Shown piece by piece: positions 1-7,975 of a stretch of 64,000 nucleotides of DNA. Under the pieces are notes generated by a model, which was not told the DNA's origin, made no database searches, and was given only the letters and a program-made list of their open reading frames with translations. This DNA comes from Bradyrhizobium sp. SK17. GTDB taxonomy: Bacteria > Pseudomonadota > Alphaproteobacteria > Rhizobiales > Xanthobacteraceae. Within the stretch, counting starts at the first letter, position 1, and every line of letters begins with the position of its first letter. The position numbers and the translations under genes are program-made. The stretch lies in the NCBI RefSeq assembly GCF_002831585.1, contig NZ_CP025113.1, positions 2,557,001-2,621,000 of the forward strand. Direction: 5' to 3'.

Positions 1-280
1 CGTGCGCACCGAAGGGCTCGGCTCCTGGTGGGCCGCGATCCCGCGCGAGCGCTGGCCGGATCATCCCGATTGGCACCTGATGATGCAGCGGAGCTGGAAC
101 GACCACTATGGCGATCGCCGCCAGGAGCTCGTCTTCATCGGCTCCGGGATGAACGAGGACGATATTCGCCGCCGCCTCGATGCCTGCCTCGTCACCGGCA
201 AGCCCGGCATGGACCCGCAGGCGTGGCAACAGCTTCGCGATCCGTTTCCACTGTGGCGGAGGGCGGGCGAGGCAGCGTGA
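1..280 (+). CDS. CobW/P47K-family GTP-binding protein, C-terminal fragment
   Basis: The reading frame is open at the left edge of the window, so only about the last 92 residues are visible and the true start lies outside. They carry the typical C-terminal domain of CobW-like metallochaperone GTPases: a GSWWAA stretch, then a WGDRRQELVFIG-like segment (here YGDRRQELVFIG) and a LDACLV stretch. Family members insert or deliver metals, often zinc, and the C-terminal domain is thought to bind the target or metal. The G domain cannot be seen, so the exact subfamily (zinc-responsive ZigA-like or CobW proper) stays open. The gene is followed by a palindromic repeat. Confidence 0.8.
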   Translation, partial: VRTEGLGSWWAAIPRERWPDHPDWHLMMQRSWNDHYGDRRQELVFIGSGMNEDDIRRRLDACLVTGKPGMDPQAWQQLRDPFPLWRRAGEAA

Positions 281-304
281 AGCAGCAGCCGTAGCGCTCC
301 ATCT

Positions 305-412
305 CCGTCATCCTGAGGAGCGCGGAACGCGCGTCTCGAAGGATGAATCGGCCCGGCTGGTGGCCGTCGATCCTTCGAGACGCCGCTTCGCGGCTCCCCA
401 GGGTGACGGGAT
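305..412. repeat. Dispersed palindromic repeat with long imperfect arms
   Basis: Two arms of roughly 48 bases (about 305-352 and 363-412) are near reverse complements and share the core gtctcgaaggat / atccttcgagac, so the whole could fold into one long hairpin. Such elements are abundant between genes in Bradyrhizobium-like genomes. It fills most of the 219-base gap between the CobW-like gene and the DUF3095 gene and may act as a transcript end or mRNA stabiliser. Function is inferred; the inverted symmetry is seen directly. Confidence 0.75.
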
Positions 413-499
413 TCCACTCCGGGCTGCGGTTCAAAACCTGCCCCCGACCCGCGCCGTATCTGCTAGAGATTCTAGAGGTGGAAACGGTGCGGCGTTGCG

Positions 500-1657
500 A
501 TGGCTGTTGGCAGCGAGGTCTTCTACGGCGGGATTCCGGTGTTTCGCAGCTTCGCGAAGCTGATGGATCCCGCGCTGTATGCGCCGCTGCCGGGTGACTG
601 GTCGGTCGGCGTCGCCGATATCGTCGAGTCCACCAAGGCGATCGCGGCGCAGCGCTACAAGGCGGTCAACATGGCCGGCGCCGCGGTGGTTGCCTCGGTC
701 ACCAATGCGCTGGAGGGCCGCGAATTCCCGTTCGTGTTCGGAGGCGATGGCGCCAGCTTCGCGGTCGCGCCAGCCGATCTCGCCAGCGCGCGCACGGCGC
801 TGGCCGCCACCGCGCGCTGGGTGCGCGACGACCTAGACCTCGTGCTGCGCGTGGCGCTGGTGCCGATGTCCGCAATCCGCTCCGTGGGCGCCGACGTCCG
901 CGTCGCGCGGTTCGGACCGTCGGCCAATCTGTCCTATGCGATGTTCTCCGGGGGCGGGCTTGCCTACGCCGACGCCGCGATGAAGCGCGGCGAGTTCGCG
1001 ATCGATCCGGCGCCCGAGGGTACGCAGCCCGATCTGTCGGGCCTGTCCTGCCGCTTCGAGGTGATGCCGTCAGCGCGCGGTGTCATCCTCTCGGTGCTGG
1101 TGCTGCCGGCGCAAGCAGCCGATCCCGCCGCCTTCCGCAAGGCGATCGAGGACATCGTCGCCCGCGTCGAGAAGAGCCCCGATGCCGGACGGCCGGTGCC
1201 CGCAAGTGGCCCGCCGCTGCGCTGGCCGCCGCAGGGCATGGAGTATGAAGCGCGCGCCCGGCGCGGCGGCCCGCTGGTGCTGCGGCGCGCCGCCGTGCTC
1301 GCATTCACGCTGTGGGCCTACGCGCTGATGCGCTTCAACATTCCGGTCGGCAAGTTCGTGCCGAAGACCTATGTGCGGCAGCTGGTCGAGAACTCCGACT
1401 TCCGCAAATTCGACGACGGCCTGCGCATGATCCTGGACTGTACGCCGGAGCTCGCCGCCGAGCTCGCGCAGCGCCTCGCCGCCGCCGCGGCGCAGGGCAT
1501 CGTGCGCTACGGCCTGCACGAGCAGGATGCCGCGATGATGACCTGCTTCACACCGTCGGTGATGCGCGCCGACCACGTCCATTTCATCGATGGCGCCCGT
1601 GGCGGCTACGCCTCCGCCGCCACTGCGCTGAAGGCACGCGCGGTTACTCCCGCATAG
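500..1657 (+). CDS. DUF3095 family protein, cyclase-like
   Basis: 385 residues, ATG start. The sequence matches the DUF3095 family: residues about 37-47 read VADIVESTKAI and residues about 78-87 contain FVFGGDGASF. The two segments resemble the metal-binding strand and the GDG strand of class III nucleotidyl cyclases, which is why the family is suspected of being cyclase-related; no activity is established. The C-terminal third is helical and family-specific. No signal peptide is evident, although a hydrophobic stretch (AVLAFTLWAYALM) lies near residue 265. It ends 14 bases inside the convergent methyltransferase gene. Confidence 0.75.
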   Translation: MAVGSEVFYGGIPVFRSFAKLMDPALYAPLPGDWSVGVADIVESTKAIAAQRYKAVNMAGAAVVASVTNALEGREFPFVFGGDGASFAVAPADLASARTALAATARWVRDDLDLVLRVALVPMSAIRSVGADVRVARFGPSANLSYAMFSGGGLAYADAAMKRGEFAIDPAPEGTQPDLSGLSCRFEVMPSARGVILSVLVLPAQAADPAAFRKAIEDIVARVEKSPDAGRPVPASGPPLRWPPQGMEYEARARRGGPLVLRRAAVLAFTLWAYALMRFNIPVGKFVPKTYVRQLVENSDFRKFDDGLRMILDCTPELAAELAQRLAAAAAQGIVRYGLHEQDAAMMTCFTPSVMRADHVHFIDGARGGYASAATALKARAVTPA

Positions 1658-2306
1658 CCAGCAGCGTCAGATGATCCCACCAGGAATTCTCGGCGATCTC
1701 CTGCGAGATGATCTGAAATCCCGCGGCCGCGATCTCGCACGCAATGTCTTCAGCCGGCAGCAGCGTTCGATAGGTGAAGCCGTCCTTGCGCAGGGTGCGG
1801 GTCGCGGCATCATATTGCGCGCGAGCACCGTCTGATTTCGGCAGGCCGCACATCGTGCTGACGAGAAGCATGCCGCGCGGTCGCAGCACCCGCTTGACCT
1901 CGGCGAGTCCGCGCCGGCGATCCGCACCGATCAGGCAATGCAGGCAATTGCCGTCGATCGCAATGTCGAATCTGCCAGCGTCGAACGGCATGGCGCAGAT
2001 ATCGCCGTGGTGAAATGCTCCCGCGAGTGAAGCGGCGATGAACAGCTCCCGCGCCCAGCCGATGGCTTCCCGCGAGATGTCGATGCCCTCCACCGCGTAG
2101 CCGCGCTGCGCGAATAGCGAGGCGACCATGCCGTTGCCCGTGCCGAGCTCGAGCAACTGCGCCGGCGCGCGCGGAAACATAGGCTCTGCGACAAGCCGCG
2201 CAACCATGCTGGCCCATCCTTCGAGGCGTCGTGAATGATGCTCACCGCCCCATCCGGGATGACCGCTCTGGCGCAGCCGTGAATAGATATGGTCGACGTC
2301 GTGCAA
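1644..2306 (-). CDS. Class I SAM-dependent methyltransferase
   Basis: 220 residues. Motif I is clear (LLELGTGNG near residue 52), followed by the acidic end of strand 2 (VEGIDIS) and a late motif RVLRPRGMLLVSTM typical of methyltransf_11/25 enzymes. The substrate cannot be deduced. The apparent start is TTG with a weak ribosome-binding site, 21 bases downstream of the DUF2147 gene on the same strand, so the two may be co-transcribed. The 3' end overlaps the convergent DUF3095 gene by 14 bases. Confidence 0.75.
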   Translation of the reverse strand: MHDVDHIYSRLRQSGHPGWGGEHHSRRLEGWASMVARLVAEPMFPRAPAQLLELGTGNGMVASLFAQRGYAVEGIDISREAIGWARELFIAASLAGAFHHGDICAMPFDAGRFDIAIDGNCLHCLIGADRRRGLAEVKRVLRPRGMLLVSTMCGLPKSDGARAQYDAATRTLRKDGFTYRTLLPAEDIACEIAAAGFQIISQEIAENSWWDHLTLLAMRE

Positions 2307-2327
2307 CGGCGGCTCGCCGCCAAATCG

Positions 2328-2771
2328 CTATCGTCCCACCCGCGTCCAGATCTCGCCGCCGCACAGTGCGCCGACGCAGCCTTCGACACGCAGCGTGTTC
2401 TCGCCGGTCACCGTGATGCTGCTGGCATAGGTGCCGCCATCATCGGCATTGTAGATCTGGCCCGACCATTTGCCTGCCGCGACCGGGTGCATGCCGGAGA
2501 ACAGCGGCAGCCCGATGATCGGCCGGCTGGCCAGCGCCGGATTGGAATTCTTGTTGTCGACCTGCGGCTTGCCGGTCATGGGATCGATCGGATCACGCAG
2601 GCTGACCACCACGCCGCAGATCCCGCCACCGCATTTCGTGACCTTGACGCGGGCATCGCCGGCCTGGGTCTGCCAGACGCCGACAGGCTCGGGCGCGCCC
2701 TGCGCATGCGCGGCGGGCGCGGCAAGCGCCGTCGCGATGATGGCGATCACCAGTCCGAATTTGCAGGCCAT
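2328..2771 (-). CDS. DUF2147 exported protein
   Basis: 147 residues from the ATG at 2771, chosen because it has a GGGGAA-type ribosome-binding site and begins a clean signal peptide (MACKFGLVIAIIATALAA, cleavage after AHAQ). The upstream in-frame extension has no signal character. The mature part has the DUF2147 pattern: GVWQTQAGDARVKV near the start, paired cysteines in CGGGICG, a central GKWSGQIYNADDGGTY segment, and a C-terminal CVGALCGGEIWTRV. DUF2147 proteins are small periplasmic beta-rich proteins of unknown role, found widely in Proteobacteria. Confidence 0.8.
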   Translation of the reverse strand: MACKFGLVIAIIATALAAPAAHAQGAPEPVGVWQTQAGDARVKVTKCGGGICGVVVSLRDPIDPMTGKPQVDNKNSNPALASRPIIGLPLFSGMHPVAAGKWSGQIYNADDGGTYASSITVTGENTLRVEGCVGALCGGEIWTRVGR

Positions 2772-2920
2772 GATTTGTTCCCCAAGAGGCTGGCCTGCAT
2801 AGCAAGTCGAATGATTTCTGCAATGACATATTCGCGTGATCGGACGAGTGCGGTCCGAAAATTTCTTTAGGTTATTTCCGCTGCCGCAATGCTCAGGCAA
2901 GACTCAGCTGCCGCGCAACG

Positions 2921-4306
2921 TTATCCCCAGCGGGTCAGCCGGATCGAGACGATCGTGGCGAGGCCGAACGCCACCATCGCGGCGCCCACCAGCGCAAACA
3001 ATGTCCAGGCCGGGGCGCTCGCGGCGGCGAGCCACCAGCCGCCGATGCCGACCATGAGCAGGCGAATGGTCCCGGCCAGCACCGGGCCGCCGACCTTGGC
3101 CGCGCCTTGTGACGAGAAATAAAGACAGACGCCGACGCCGAAGAAGCCGAAGCCCGGCCCAGCCAGTGCGAAATAGGAGGATGCGGCGGCGGTGACGCCG
3201 GGATCATTGGTGAACAGCGCGATCCACAGCGTCGGCTTGAGGGCAACCACAAGTCCGACCAGCCCGACCACGAGGCCCGCGACCGTACCGGCGGTCCACG
3301 CCACCTTGCGAGCCCGTGCAACGAGCCCCGCGCCGATCGCCATGCCGACCATCGGCACCGAGGCGACGCCGACCGCGAAGGCGATCGGGATCAGCAGGAA
3401 TTCGAGCCGCGAACCCATGCCGTAACCGGCCAATGTCTCGGTGCCGAAGCCGGCGAGGATCTTGGTGAAGATCAGGATGGTCAGCACGCTTTGCAGCGGC
3501 GACAGGCAGGAGATCGCACCGACCTTGAGGATGTCGAGGAACATCGCGCGCTGGAAGCTGAATGCGGAGAGATCGAGCTTCAGGCGGCTGCGGCCGCTGG
3601 CGAGATACCAGGCAAGGAAGATCGCGCCGAGCGTGAACGCTGTGAGCTGGCCGGCGGCGACGCCGCGCATGCCAAGACCGGGCACGCCGAACAGGCCGAG
3701 ACCAAGCACGCCGCCGACCGCGATCTGGACCATCGACACCGTGATCAGCGTCATCGAGGGAATCCGCATGTCGCCGGTGCCACGCACCACCGACGCCAGC
3801 GTGTTGACCAGCCAGATCGAGATCGCGCCGGAGAACAGCACCTGCGAATAATGCAGGGACTGCTCGAGCACGCCGCCATGGCCGCCGAGCAGCGCATAGA
3901 AGCTGCGGCCGAAGCCCAGCATCATCACGGTGAAGAACAGGCCGAGGCCGACCCCGATGATCGCCGCATGCAATGCCAGGTCGGCAGCGCGGTCTCGGTC
4001 GCCGGCGCCGAGCGCGCGGCTGATCGCCGAAGAGACGCCGCCGCCCATCGCGCCCGCCGACATCATCTGGTTCAGCATCGCGAACGGAAACACCAGCGCG
4101 ATGCCCGCCAGCGGCTCGGTGCCGAGCCGGCCGATATAGGAGGTCTCGGCCACCGCGACCAAAGTCGAGCCGAACATCGCGATGGTGTTGGGGACAGCGA
4201 GCTTCAGCAGCGTCGGCAGGATCGGCGCGGTGAGCAACTGATTGACCGGACTGGCCGGCGTCGCCGCGGCGGAACGCGCGTCGTCGATCGAGGCGTCAAT
4301 GGTCAT
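2921..4306 (-). CDS. MATE family efflux transporter
   Basis: 461 residues with about twelve hydrophobic segments arranged as two MatE repeats. The first starts LLKLAVPNTIAMFGSTLV and includes the family-typical TSYIGRLGTEPLAGIAL. The second starts near residue 260 (FLDILKVGAISCLSPLQSV). MATE proteins exchange Na+ or H+ for cationic drugs or metabolites at the inner membrane; the substrate is not predictable here. A GAGGTGAAGG-like ribosome-binding site precedes the ATG. The first 25 residues are a soluble leader. Single gene, with the DUF2147 gene downstream on the same strand. Confidence 0.9.
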   Translation of the reverse strand: MTIDASIDDARSAAATPASPVNQLLTAPILPTLLKLAVPNTIAMFGSTLVAVAETSYIGRLGTEPLAGIALVFPFAMLNQMMSAGAMGGGVSSAISRALGAGDRDRAADLALHAAIIGVGLGLFFTVMMLGFGRSFYALLGGHGGVLEQSLHYSQVLFSGAISIWLVNTLASVVRGTGDMRIPSMTLITVSMVQIAVGGVLGLGLFGVPGLGMRGVAAGQLTAFTLGAIFLAWYLASGRSRLKLDLSAFSFQRAMFLDILKVGAISCLSPLQSVLTILIFTKILAGFGTETLAGYGMGSRLEFLLIPIAFAVGVASVPMVGMAIGAGLVARARKVAWTAGTVAGLVVGLVGLVVALKPTLWIALFTNDPGVTAAASSYFALAGPGFGFFGVGVCLYFSSQGAAKVGGPVLAGTIRLLMVGIGGWWLAAASAPAWTLFALVGAAMVAFGLATIVSIRLTRWG

Positions 4307-4457
4307 GCTGTTGCCTTCACCTCGCCCGCAAGCAGGAGGGGGGCGTGGTGCCGGTCTGGGCGCTGTTCGACGTCAATTGATCATCCCGCAATCAATAAAT
4401 GATGATCAACATTTTACGGCGTGCGTCACGCGCAAGCCACCCGCGCCTGCGCAAGGG

Positions 4458-4988
4458 TCACCATGGCAAGCCGCATAGGTCGATCTTGCCCTGACGCGGG
4501 GCGCGGACGATGTCGTTGACGAGCGGCGCCATGGCCTCGAACCGGATCGTCCCCGACGGCTGTTCGCAGGTGACCTCGCCGGTGAAATGATGCCAGCCGC
4601 GGGCCTCGTAGAACGCGAAATTGTGCGGCTCGCAGAATAAGATTGCAAACTTCACCGCGTCATTGGCACGAATCGTGTGCACGGCGGCGTCGAGCGCGAG
4701 TGACGCATAGCCACGCCGTCGGCAGTCCTCGCGGGTCGAGACCCCGCCGATGCCGCCGACATGTACCTTGTGGCCGTTCCAGATGATGGTCCGGAAATAG
4801 ATACCGACGTGGCAAGCCAGGCCGCCATCGTCAGGCGCGTCGAGCAACACGCGCAAATCCGCGTGAGCCCATTTGATATCGCCCCAGGATTTGTCCTTCA
4901 TGACGTCAGGGCTCCAGACCGCCCGGAGCAGCGGCTCGGCGCGCTGCCGTGACGCATCTCCGTTGAGAATGTCGATTTCGATGCTCAT
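4458..4988 (-). CDS. GNAT family N-acetyltransferase, AAC(2')-like layout
   Basis: 176 residues, ATG start. The acetyl-CoA site is visible as GIGGVSTREDCRRRGYASLAL (V-x-x-x-x-R-x-x-G-x-A), preceded by a VHVGGIGG strand and followed by FCEPHNFAFYEARGW, where the FYEARGW stretch is typical of GNAT enzymes. The order of elements and the short tail ending DLCGLPW resemble aminoglycoside 2'-N-acetyltransferases and, more remotely, the NodA acyltransferase. This is a weak similarity and resistance activity is not implied. The substrate is unknown. Single gene between the MATE gene and sodB. Confidence 0.7.
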   Translation of the reverse strand: MSIEIDILNGDASRQRAEPLLRAVWSPDVMKDKSWGDIKWAHADLRVLLDAPDDGGLACHVGIYFRTIIWNGHKVHVGGIGGVSTREDCRRRGYASLALDAAVHTIRANDAVKFAILFCEPHNFAFYEARGWHHFTGEVTCEQPSGTIRFEAMAPLVNDIVRAPRQGKIDLCGLPW

Positions 4989-5126
4989 CGTCGCCGTCCT
5001 GGGCCTGCTTTGGGTTGTGTCGATCTGTCATACACGATCTGAAAATGCGGTGTTTCTCAGCCGTGGAACCTTCTATAAGGGGGACCCGTTAAGTGTAGTC
5101 TCCCACCCTCTGTTGGACATTACCCC

Positions 5127-5726
5127 ATGACCTTCACGCTACCCGATCTGCCCTACGCCCACGACGCCCTTGCGCCTTACATGTCCAAGGAAACGCTGGA
5201 GTTTCACCACGACAAGCACCACCAGGCCTACGTCACCAACGGCAACAACGCGATCAAGGGGACCGAATACGAAGGCAAGTCCCTCGAGGAGATCGTGAAG
5301 ACCTCGTTCGGCAAGAACGCTGCCGTCTTCAACAATGCCGGCCAGCACTACAACCACATTCACTTCTGGAAGTGGATGAAGCCGAATGGCGGCGGCAGCA
5401 AGCTGCCCGGCCGGCTGGAGAAGAAGATCAACGAAGACCTCGGTGGCTTCGAGAAGTTCAAGACCGACTTTGCCGCCGCCGGCGTCGGCCAGTTCGGCTC
5501 CGGCTGGGCCTGGCTCCAGGTCAAGGGCGGCAAGCTCGAGATCGCCAAGACGGCGAACGGCGAGAACCCGCTGGTCCACGGCGCGGTGCCGATCCTCGGC
5601 GTCGACGTCTGGGAGCACTCCTACTACATCGACTACCGTAACCGCCGTCCGGACTATCTGAAGGCGTTCGTCGACAGCCTGGTCAACTGGGACTACGTCG
5701 ACGAGCTGTTCGGCAAGGCCGGTTGA
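5127..5726 (+). CDS. sodB: Superoxide dismutase, Fe type
   Basis: 199 residues, the usual length for Fe/Mn superoxide dismutase, which converts superoxide to oxygen and peroxide in the cytoplasm. The metal ligands can be placed: His27 (FHHDKHH), His77 (AGQHYNHIHFW), Asp160 and His164 (DVWEHSYYIDY). Gln73 in AGQHYNH sits where iron enzymes carry their active-site glutamine; manganese enzymes usually have it in the C-terminal half, so iron is favoured, though cambialistic use cannot be excluded. No signal peptide. It stands alone and is followed by a palindromic repeat and a terminator-like hairpin. Confidence 0.93.
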   Translation: MTFTLPDLPYAHDALAPYMSKETLEFHHDKHHQAYVTNGNNAIKGTEYEGKSLEEIVKTSFGKNAAVFNNAGQHYNHIHFWKWMKPNGGGSKLPGRLEKKINEDLGGFEKFKTDFAAAGVGQFGSGWAWLQVKGGKLEIAKTANGENPLVHGAVPILGVDVWEHSYYIDYRNRRPDYLKAFVDSLVNWDYVDELFGKAG

Positions 5727-5730
5727 TCTT

Positions 5731-5835
5731 GTCATTCCGGGGCGATGCGAAGCATCGAACCCGGAATCCATCGGGCCGCACGCTTGATGGATGAATGGTT
5801 TCCGGGCTCGGTCCTGCGGACCGCCCCGGAATGAC
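5731..5835. repeat. Palindromic repeat, copy 1 (downstream of sodB)
   Basis: Begins gtcattccgg and ends ccggaatgac, with interior arms that also pair imperfectly. The core atccatcgggccgc is shared with the copy at 6326-6428 in the same orientation. This is the commonest type of intergenic palindrome in Bradyrhizobium-like genomes. It lies straight after the sodB stop codon, where it may protect the 3' end of the mRNA. Confidence 0.8.
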
Positions 5836-5855
5836 GACAAGGTTACTTTGGAAGA

Positions 5856-5889
5856 GGGCGGCAGGATCAACTGCTGCCCTTTTTGTTTT
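5856..5889 (+). terminator. Rho-independent terminator between sodB and crcB
   Basis: A 9-base stem (gggcggcag with ctgctgccc, one G-U pair) and a 6-base loop are followed directly by tttttgtttt. It lies 130 bases after the sodB stop and 37 bases before the crcB start, so it could end sodB transcripts or act as an attenuator ahead of crcB. Confidence 0.75.
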
Positions 5890-5925
5890 CTTGCAGCGGC
5901 CACAGCCATGCGGCACAAGGAACGG

Positions 5926-6312
5926 ATGGGGCAGGCGACAAGCTATCTTCTGGTGTTCTTCGGCGGCGGCCTCGGCGCGACGCTGCGGCATCTGATCAAC
6001 ATCACCTGCGCGCGCTGCCTCGGCACCGCGTTTCCCTGGGGCACCTTCATCATCAACATCACGGGTTCGACCGTGATGGGCCTGATCGCCGGCTATCTCG
6101 CCTTCAAGGGCGAGGCCTCGCAGCCCTGGCGGCTGTTCCTGATGACCGGCATTCTCGGCGGCTACACCACCTTCTCGGCGTTCTCGCTCGACACCGCATT
6201 GCTTTATGAGCGTGGCGAGGTTGGGCTGGCGGTGCTGTATGTGCTGGGCTCGGTGCTGCTCTCGATCGCGGGCCTGTTCGCAGGACTTGCGATCATCAGG
6301 CATTTGACCTGA
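5926..6312 (+). CDS. crcB: Fluoride channel CrcB/Fluc
   Basis: 128 residues from the ATG at 5926, chosen because AAGGA lies 6-7 bases upstream and the protein then has the normal family length; a longer in-frame extension has no hydrophobic character. Four membrane segments are seen, with the signature pieces FGGGLGATLRHLI, GTFIINITGSTVMG and GGYTTFSAFSLD, the last holding the polar track residues. CrcB forms dual-topology dimers that export fluoride from the cytoplasm. I see no fluoride riboswitch upstream; a terminator hairpin sits there instead. Confidence 0.93.
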   Translation: MGQATSYLLVFFGGGLGATLRHLINITCARCLGTAFPWGTFIINITGSTVMGLIAGYLAFKGEASQPWRLFLMTGILGGYTTFSAFSLDTALLYERGEVGLAVLYVLGSVLLSIAGLFAGLAIIRHLT

Positions 6313-6325
6313 ATCACCCGCGGCC

Positions 6326-6428
6326 GTCATTCCGGCGCTCGCGAAGCGAGAGCCCGAAATCCATCGGGCCGCGCATCGGGGTGATGAATGGATTCCGGGC
6401 TCAGCCCTTCGTGCTGCCCCGGAATGAC
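6326..6428. repeat. Palindromic repeat, copy 2 (downstream of crcB)
   Basis: Same family and same orientation as 5731-5835: begins gtcattccgg, contains atccatcgggccgc, ends ccggaatgac. Together the two copies bracket crcB as direct repeats of about 105 bases. Confidence 0.8.
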
Positions 6429-6513
6429 GAGAGATCCGTTCATCCCCGGAACCTGCCAAGGGGCTCGTCCGCCGGCATTTCCCGCCTCCAGATTTCCCTT
6501 TGGTAACCTCGCC

Positions 6514-6521
6514 TTAACCAT
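6514..6521 (+). promoter_or_regulatory. Candidate CtrA half-site upstream of tolQ
   Basis: TTAACCAT, the alternative CtrA recognition motif described in Caulobacter, lies 211 bases before the tolQ start, followed by a partial second half (TTAG six bases downstream). The motif is seen; binding is inferred. Two further copies precede pal. Confidence 0.4.
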
Positions 6522-6731
6522 GATTAGCGTTTGGTTAGGGCCGGAATGCCGCGCGAAAAGCCCTCGTTTTGACATGTTGGCAGGGGAAGCAGGGCCCGGC
6601 TTTGGACGGGCCCCCCATGCGACAGATGTAAGAGGCTCTCGCGCAGTTCTTGCCGCGCCGGGCGCGGCCGTGAGACCGGTGCCGGTGACGGCCCGCCGAA
6701 TTGGGACACTTGCGTTGAGAGGATATTGCCG

Positions 6732-7445
6732 ATGAATCCCGCCGATGTGGCCCAGTCGACTCTGCCACTGGCATCGAGCGATGTGTCGCTGATCGCATTG
6801 TTTTGGCAGGCCCATTGGGTCGTCAAATGCGTGATGTTGGGACTTCTGTCCTGCTCGGTGTGGGTCTGGGCGATCGCGATCGACAAGATCCTGCTCTACG
6901 CCCGCACCAAGCGTGCGATGGACAAGTTCGAGCAGGCGTTCTGGTCCGGCCAGTCGATCGAGGAGCTCTACCGGGCCCTCTCGGCCAAGCCGACCCAGTC
7001 GATGGCCGCCTGTTTCGTGGCGGCGATGCGGGAGTGGAAGCGCTCCTTCGAGAGCCAGTCGCGGTCCTTTGCCGGCCTGCAGGCCCGGATCGACAAGGTC
7101 ATGAACGTCTCGATCGCCCGCGAGGTGGAGCGGCTGGAACGGCGGCTGCTGGTGCTGGCCACCGTAGGTTCGGCCGGCCCCTTCGTCGGCCTGTTCGGCA
7201 CCGTCTGGGGCATCATGTCGAGCTTCCAGTCGATCGCTGCCTCGAAAAATACCTCCCTGGCCGTGGTGGCGCCGGGTATCGCGGAAGCGCTGTTTGCCAC
7301 CGCGATCGGCCTGATTGCCGCAATTCCGGCGACTATTTTCTACAATAAGTTCACTTCGGAGGTGAACCGGCAGGCCGCGCGCCTGGAGGGGTTCGCCGAC
7401 GAGTTCTCGGCCATCCTGTCGCGTCAGATCGACGAGCGGGGCTGA
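6732..7445 (+). CDS. tolQ: Tol-Pal system proton channel subunit TolQ
   Basis: 237 residues. The ATG at 6732 is preferred over an in-frame TTG six bases earlier because gagagga sits 8-9 bases before it. MotA/TolQ/ExbB fold: one N-terminal membrane segment near residues 28-50, a cytoplasmic domain, then two membrane segments including VGSAGPFVGLFGTVWGIM and ALFATAIGLIAAIPATIFYN, which form the channel. With TolR it harvests the proton gradient to power TolA during outer-membrane constriction. First gene of tolQRAB, 43 bases before tolR. Confidence 0.95.
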   Translation: MNPADVAQSTLPLASSDVSLIALFWQAHWVVKCVMLGLLSCSVWVWAIAIDKILLYARTKRAMDKFEQAFWSGQSIEELYRALSAKPTQSMAACFVAAMREWKRSFESQSRSFAGLQARIDKVMNVSIAREVERLERRLLVLATVGSAGPFVGLFGTVWGIMSSFQSIAASKNTSLAVVAPGIAEALFATAIGLIAAIPATIFYNKFTSEVNRQAARLEGFADEFSAILSRQIDERG

Positions 7446-7488
7446 GACCGATGATGATCACGATGGTCACTCTTGTGAGCGCACGATC

Positions 7489-7959
7489 ATGGCGATGAGC
7501 ATGGCAGGGTCCGGTGGCGGCGGCAGGCGCGGCCGCGGCGGACGCAAGCCGGTGATGGCCGAGATCAACGTCACGCCGATGGTCGACGTGATGCTGGTGC
7601 TCCTGATCATCTTCATGGTGGCGGCGCCGCTGATGACCTCGAACATCGACATCGACCTGCCGGTCGCAAGCGGCGGCAAGTCGATCTCGTCGAACCAGCC
7701 GCCCTTGACGCTGTCGGTCAAGCGCACCGGCGGTGGCTGCAACTCGAATGTCGAGCTCTATCTCGGCGACGCGCCGGTCACGGCCGCCGATTTCCCGGCC
7801 AAGATCAAGGCGATCGGCGATGCGCGGTCGGACGCTGAGAAAGTCGTCTACCTGCGAGGCGACAAGGACGTCTGTTACACGGATATGATGAAATTGCTCG
7901 GCGAGGTCCGGGCCGCGGGATTCAAGGCGAACATCGTCATCATCCCGGAAGGCGGATAG
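7489..7959 (+). CDS. tolR: Tol-Pal system protein TolR
   Basis: 156 residues, ExbD/TolR family. A Gly/Arg-rich cytoplasmic start (residues 8-19) precedes the single membrane helix, which opens with the family-defining INVTPMVDVMLVLLIIFMV; the aspartate of MVDVML is the proton-carrying residue. The rest is a periplasmic domain ending DMMKLLGEVRAAGF. TolR completes the TolQ5-TolR2 motor. tolA follows 16 bases downstream. Confidence 0.95.
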   Translation: MAMSMAGSGGGGRRGRGGRKPVMAEINVTPMVDVMLVLLIIFMVAAPLMTSNIDIDLPVASGGKSISSNQPPLTLSVKRTGGGCNSNVELYLGDAPVTAADFPAKIKAIGDARSDAEKVVYLRGDKDVCYTDMMKLLGEVRAAGFKANIVIIPEGG

Positions 7960-7975
7960 GACAGGGAAGCCTGAA

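Larger units (their letters stand above)
6313..6731 (+). other. 419-base intergenic region upstream of tolQ
   Basis: No convincing gene. It holds a second copy of the palindromic repeat (6326-6428), a TTAACCAT motif at 6514-6521 and the leader of the tol operon with its ribosome-binding site (gagagga, around 6717-6723). Open frames here in either strand lack codon bias and ribosome-binding sites. Confidence 0.7.

Noticed and set aside
3491..4402. 303-codon plus-strand frame opposite the MATE gene
   Set aside because: Arg/His/Gln/Glu-rich nonsense composition; the MATE gene explains the coding signal.
5836..5925. Possible fluoride riboswitch before crcB
   Set aside because: The conserved crcB-motif elements were not found; only a terminator hairpin is seen.
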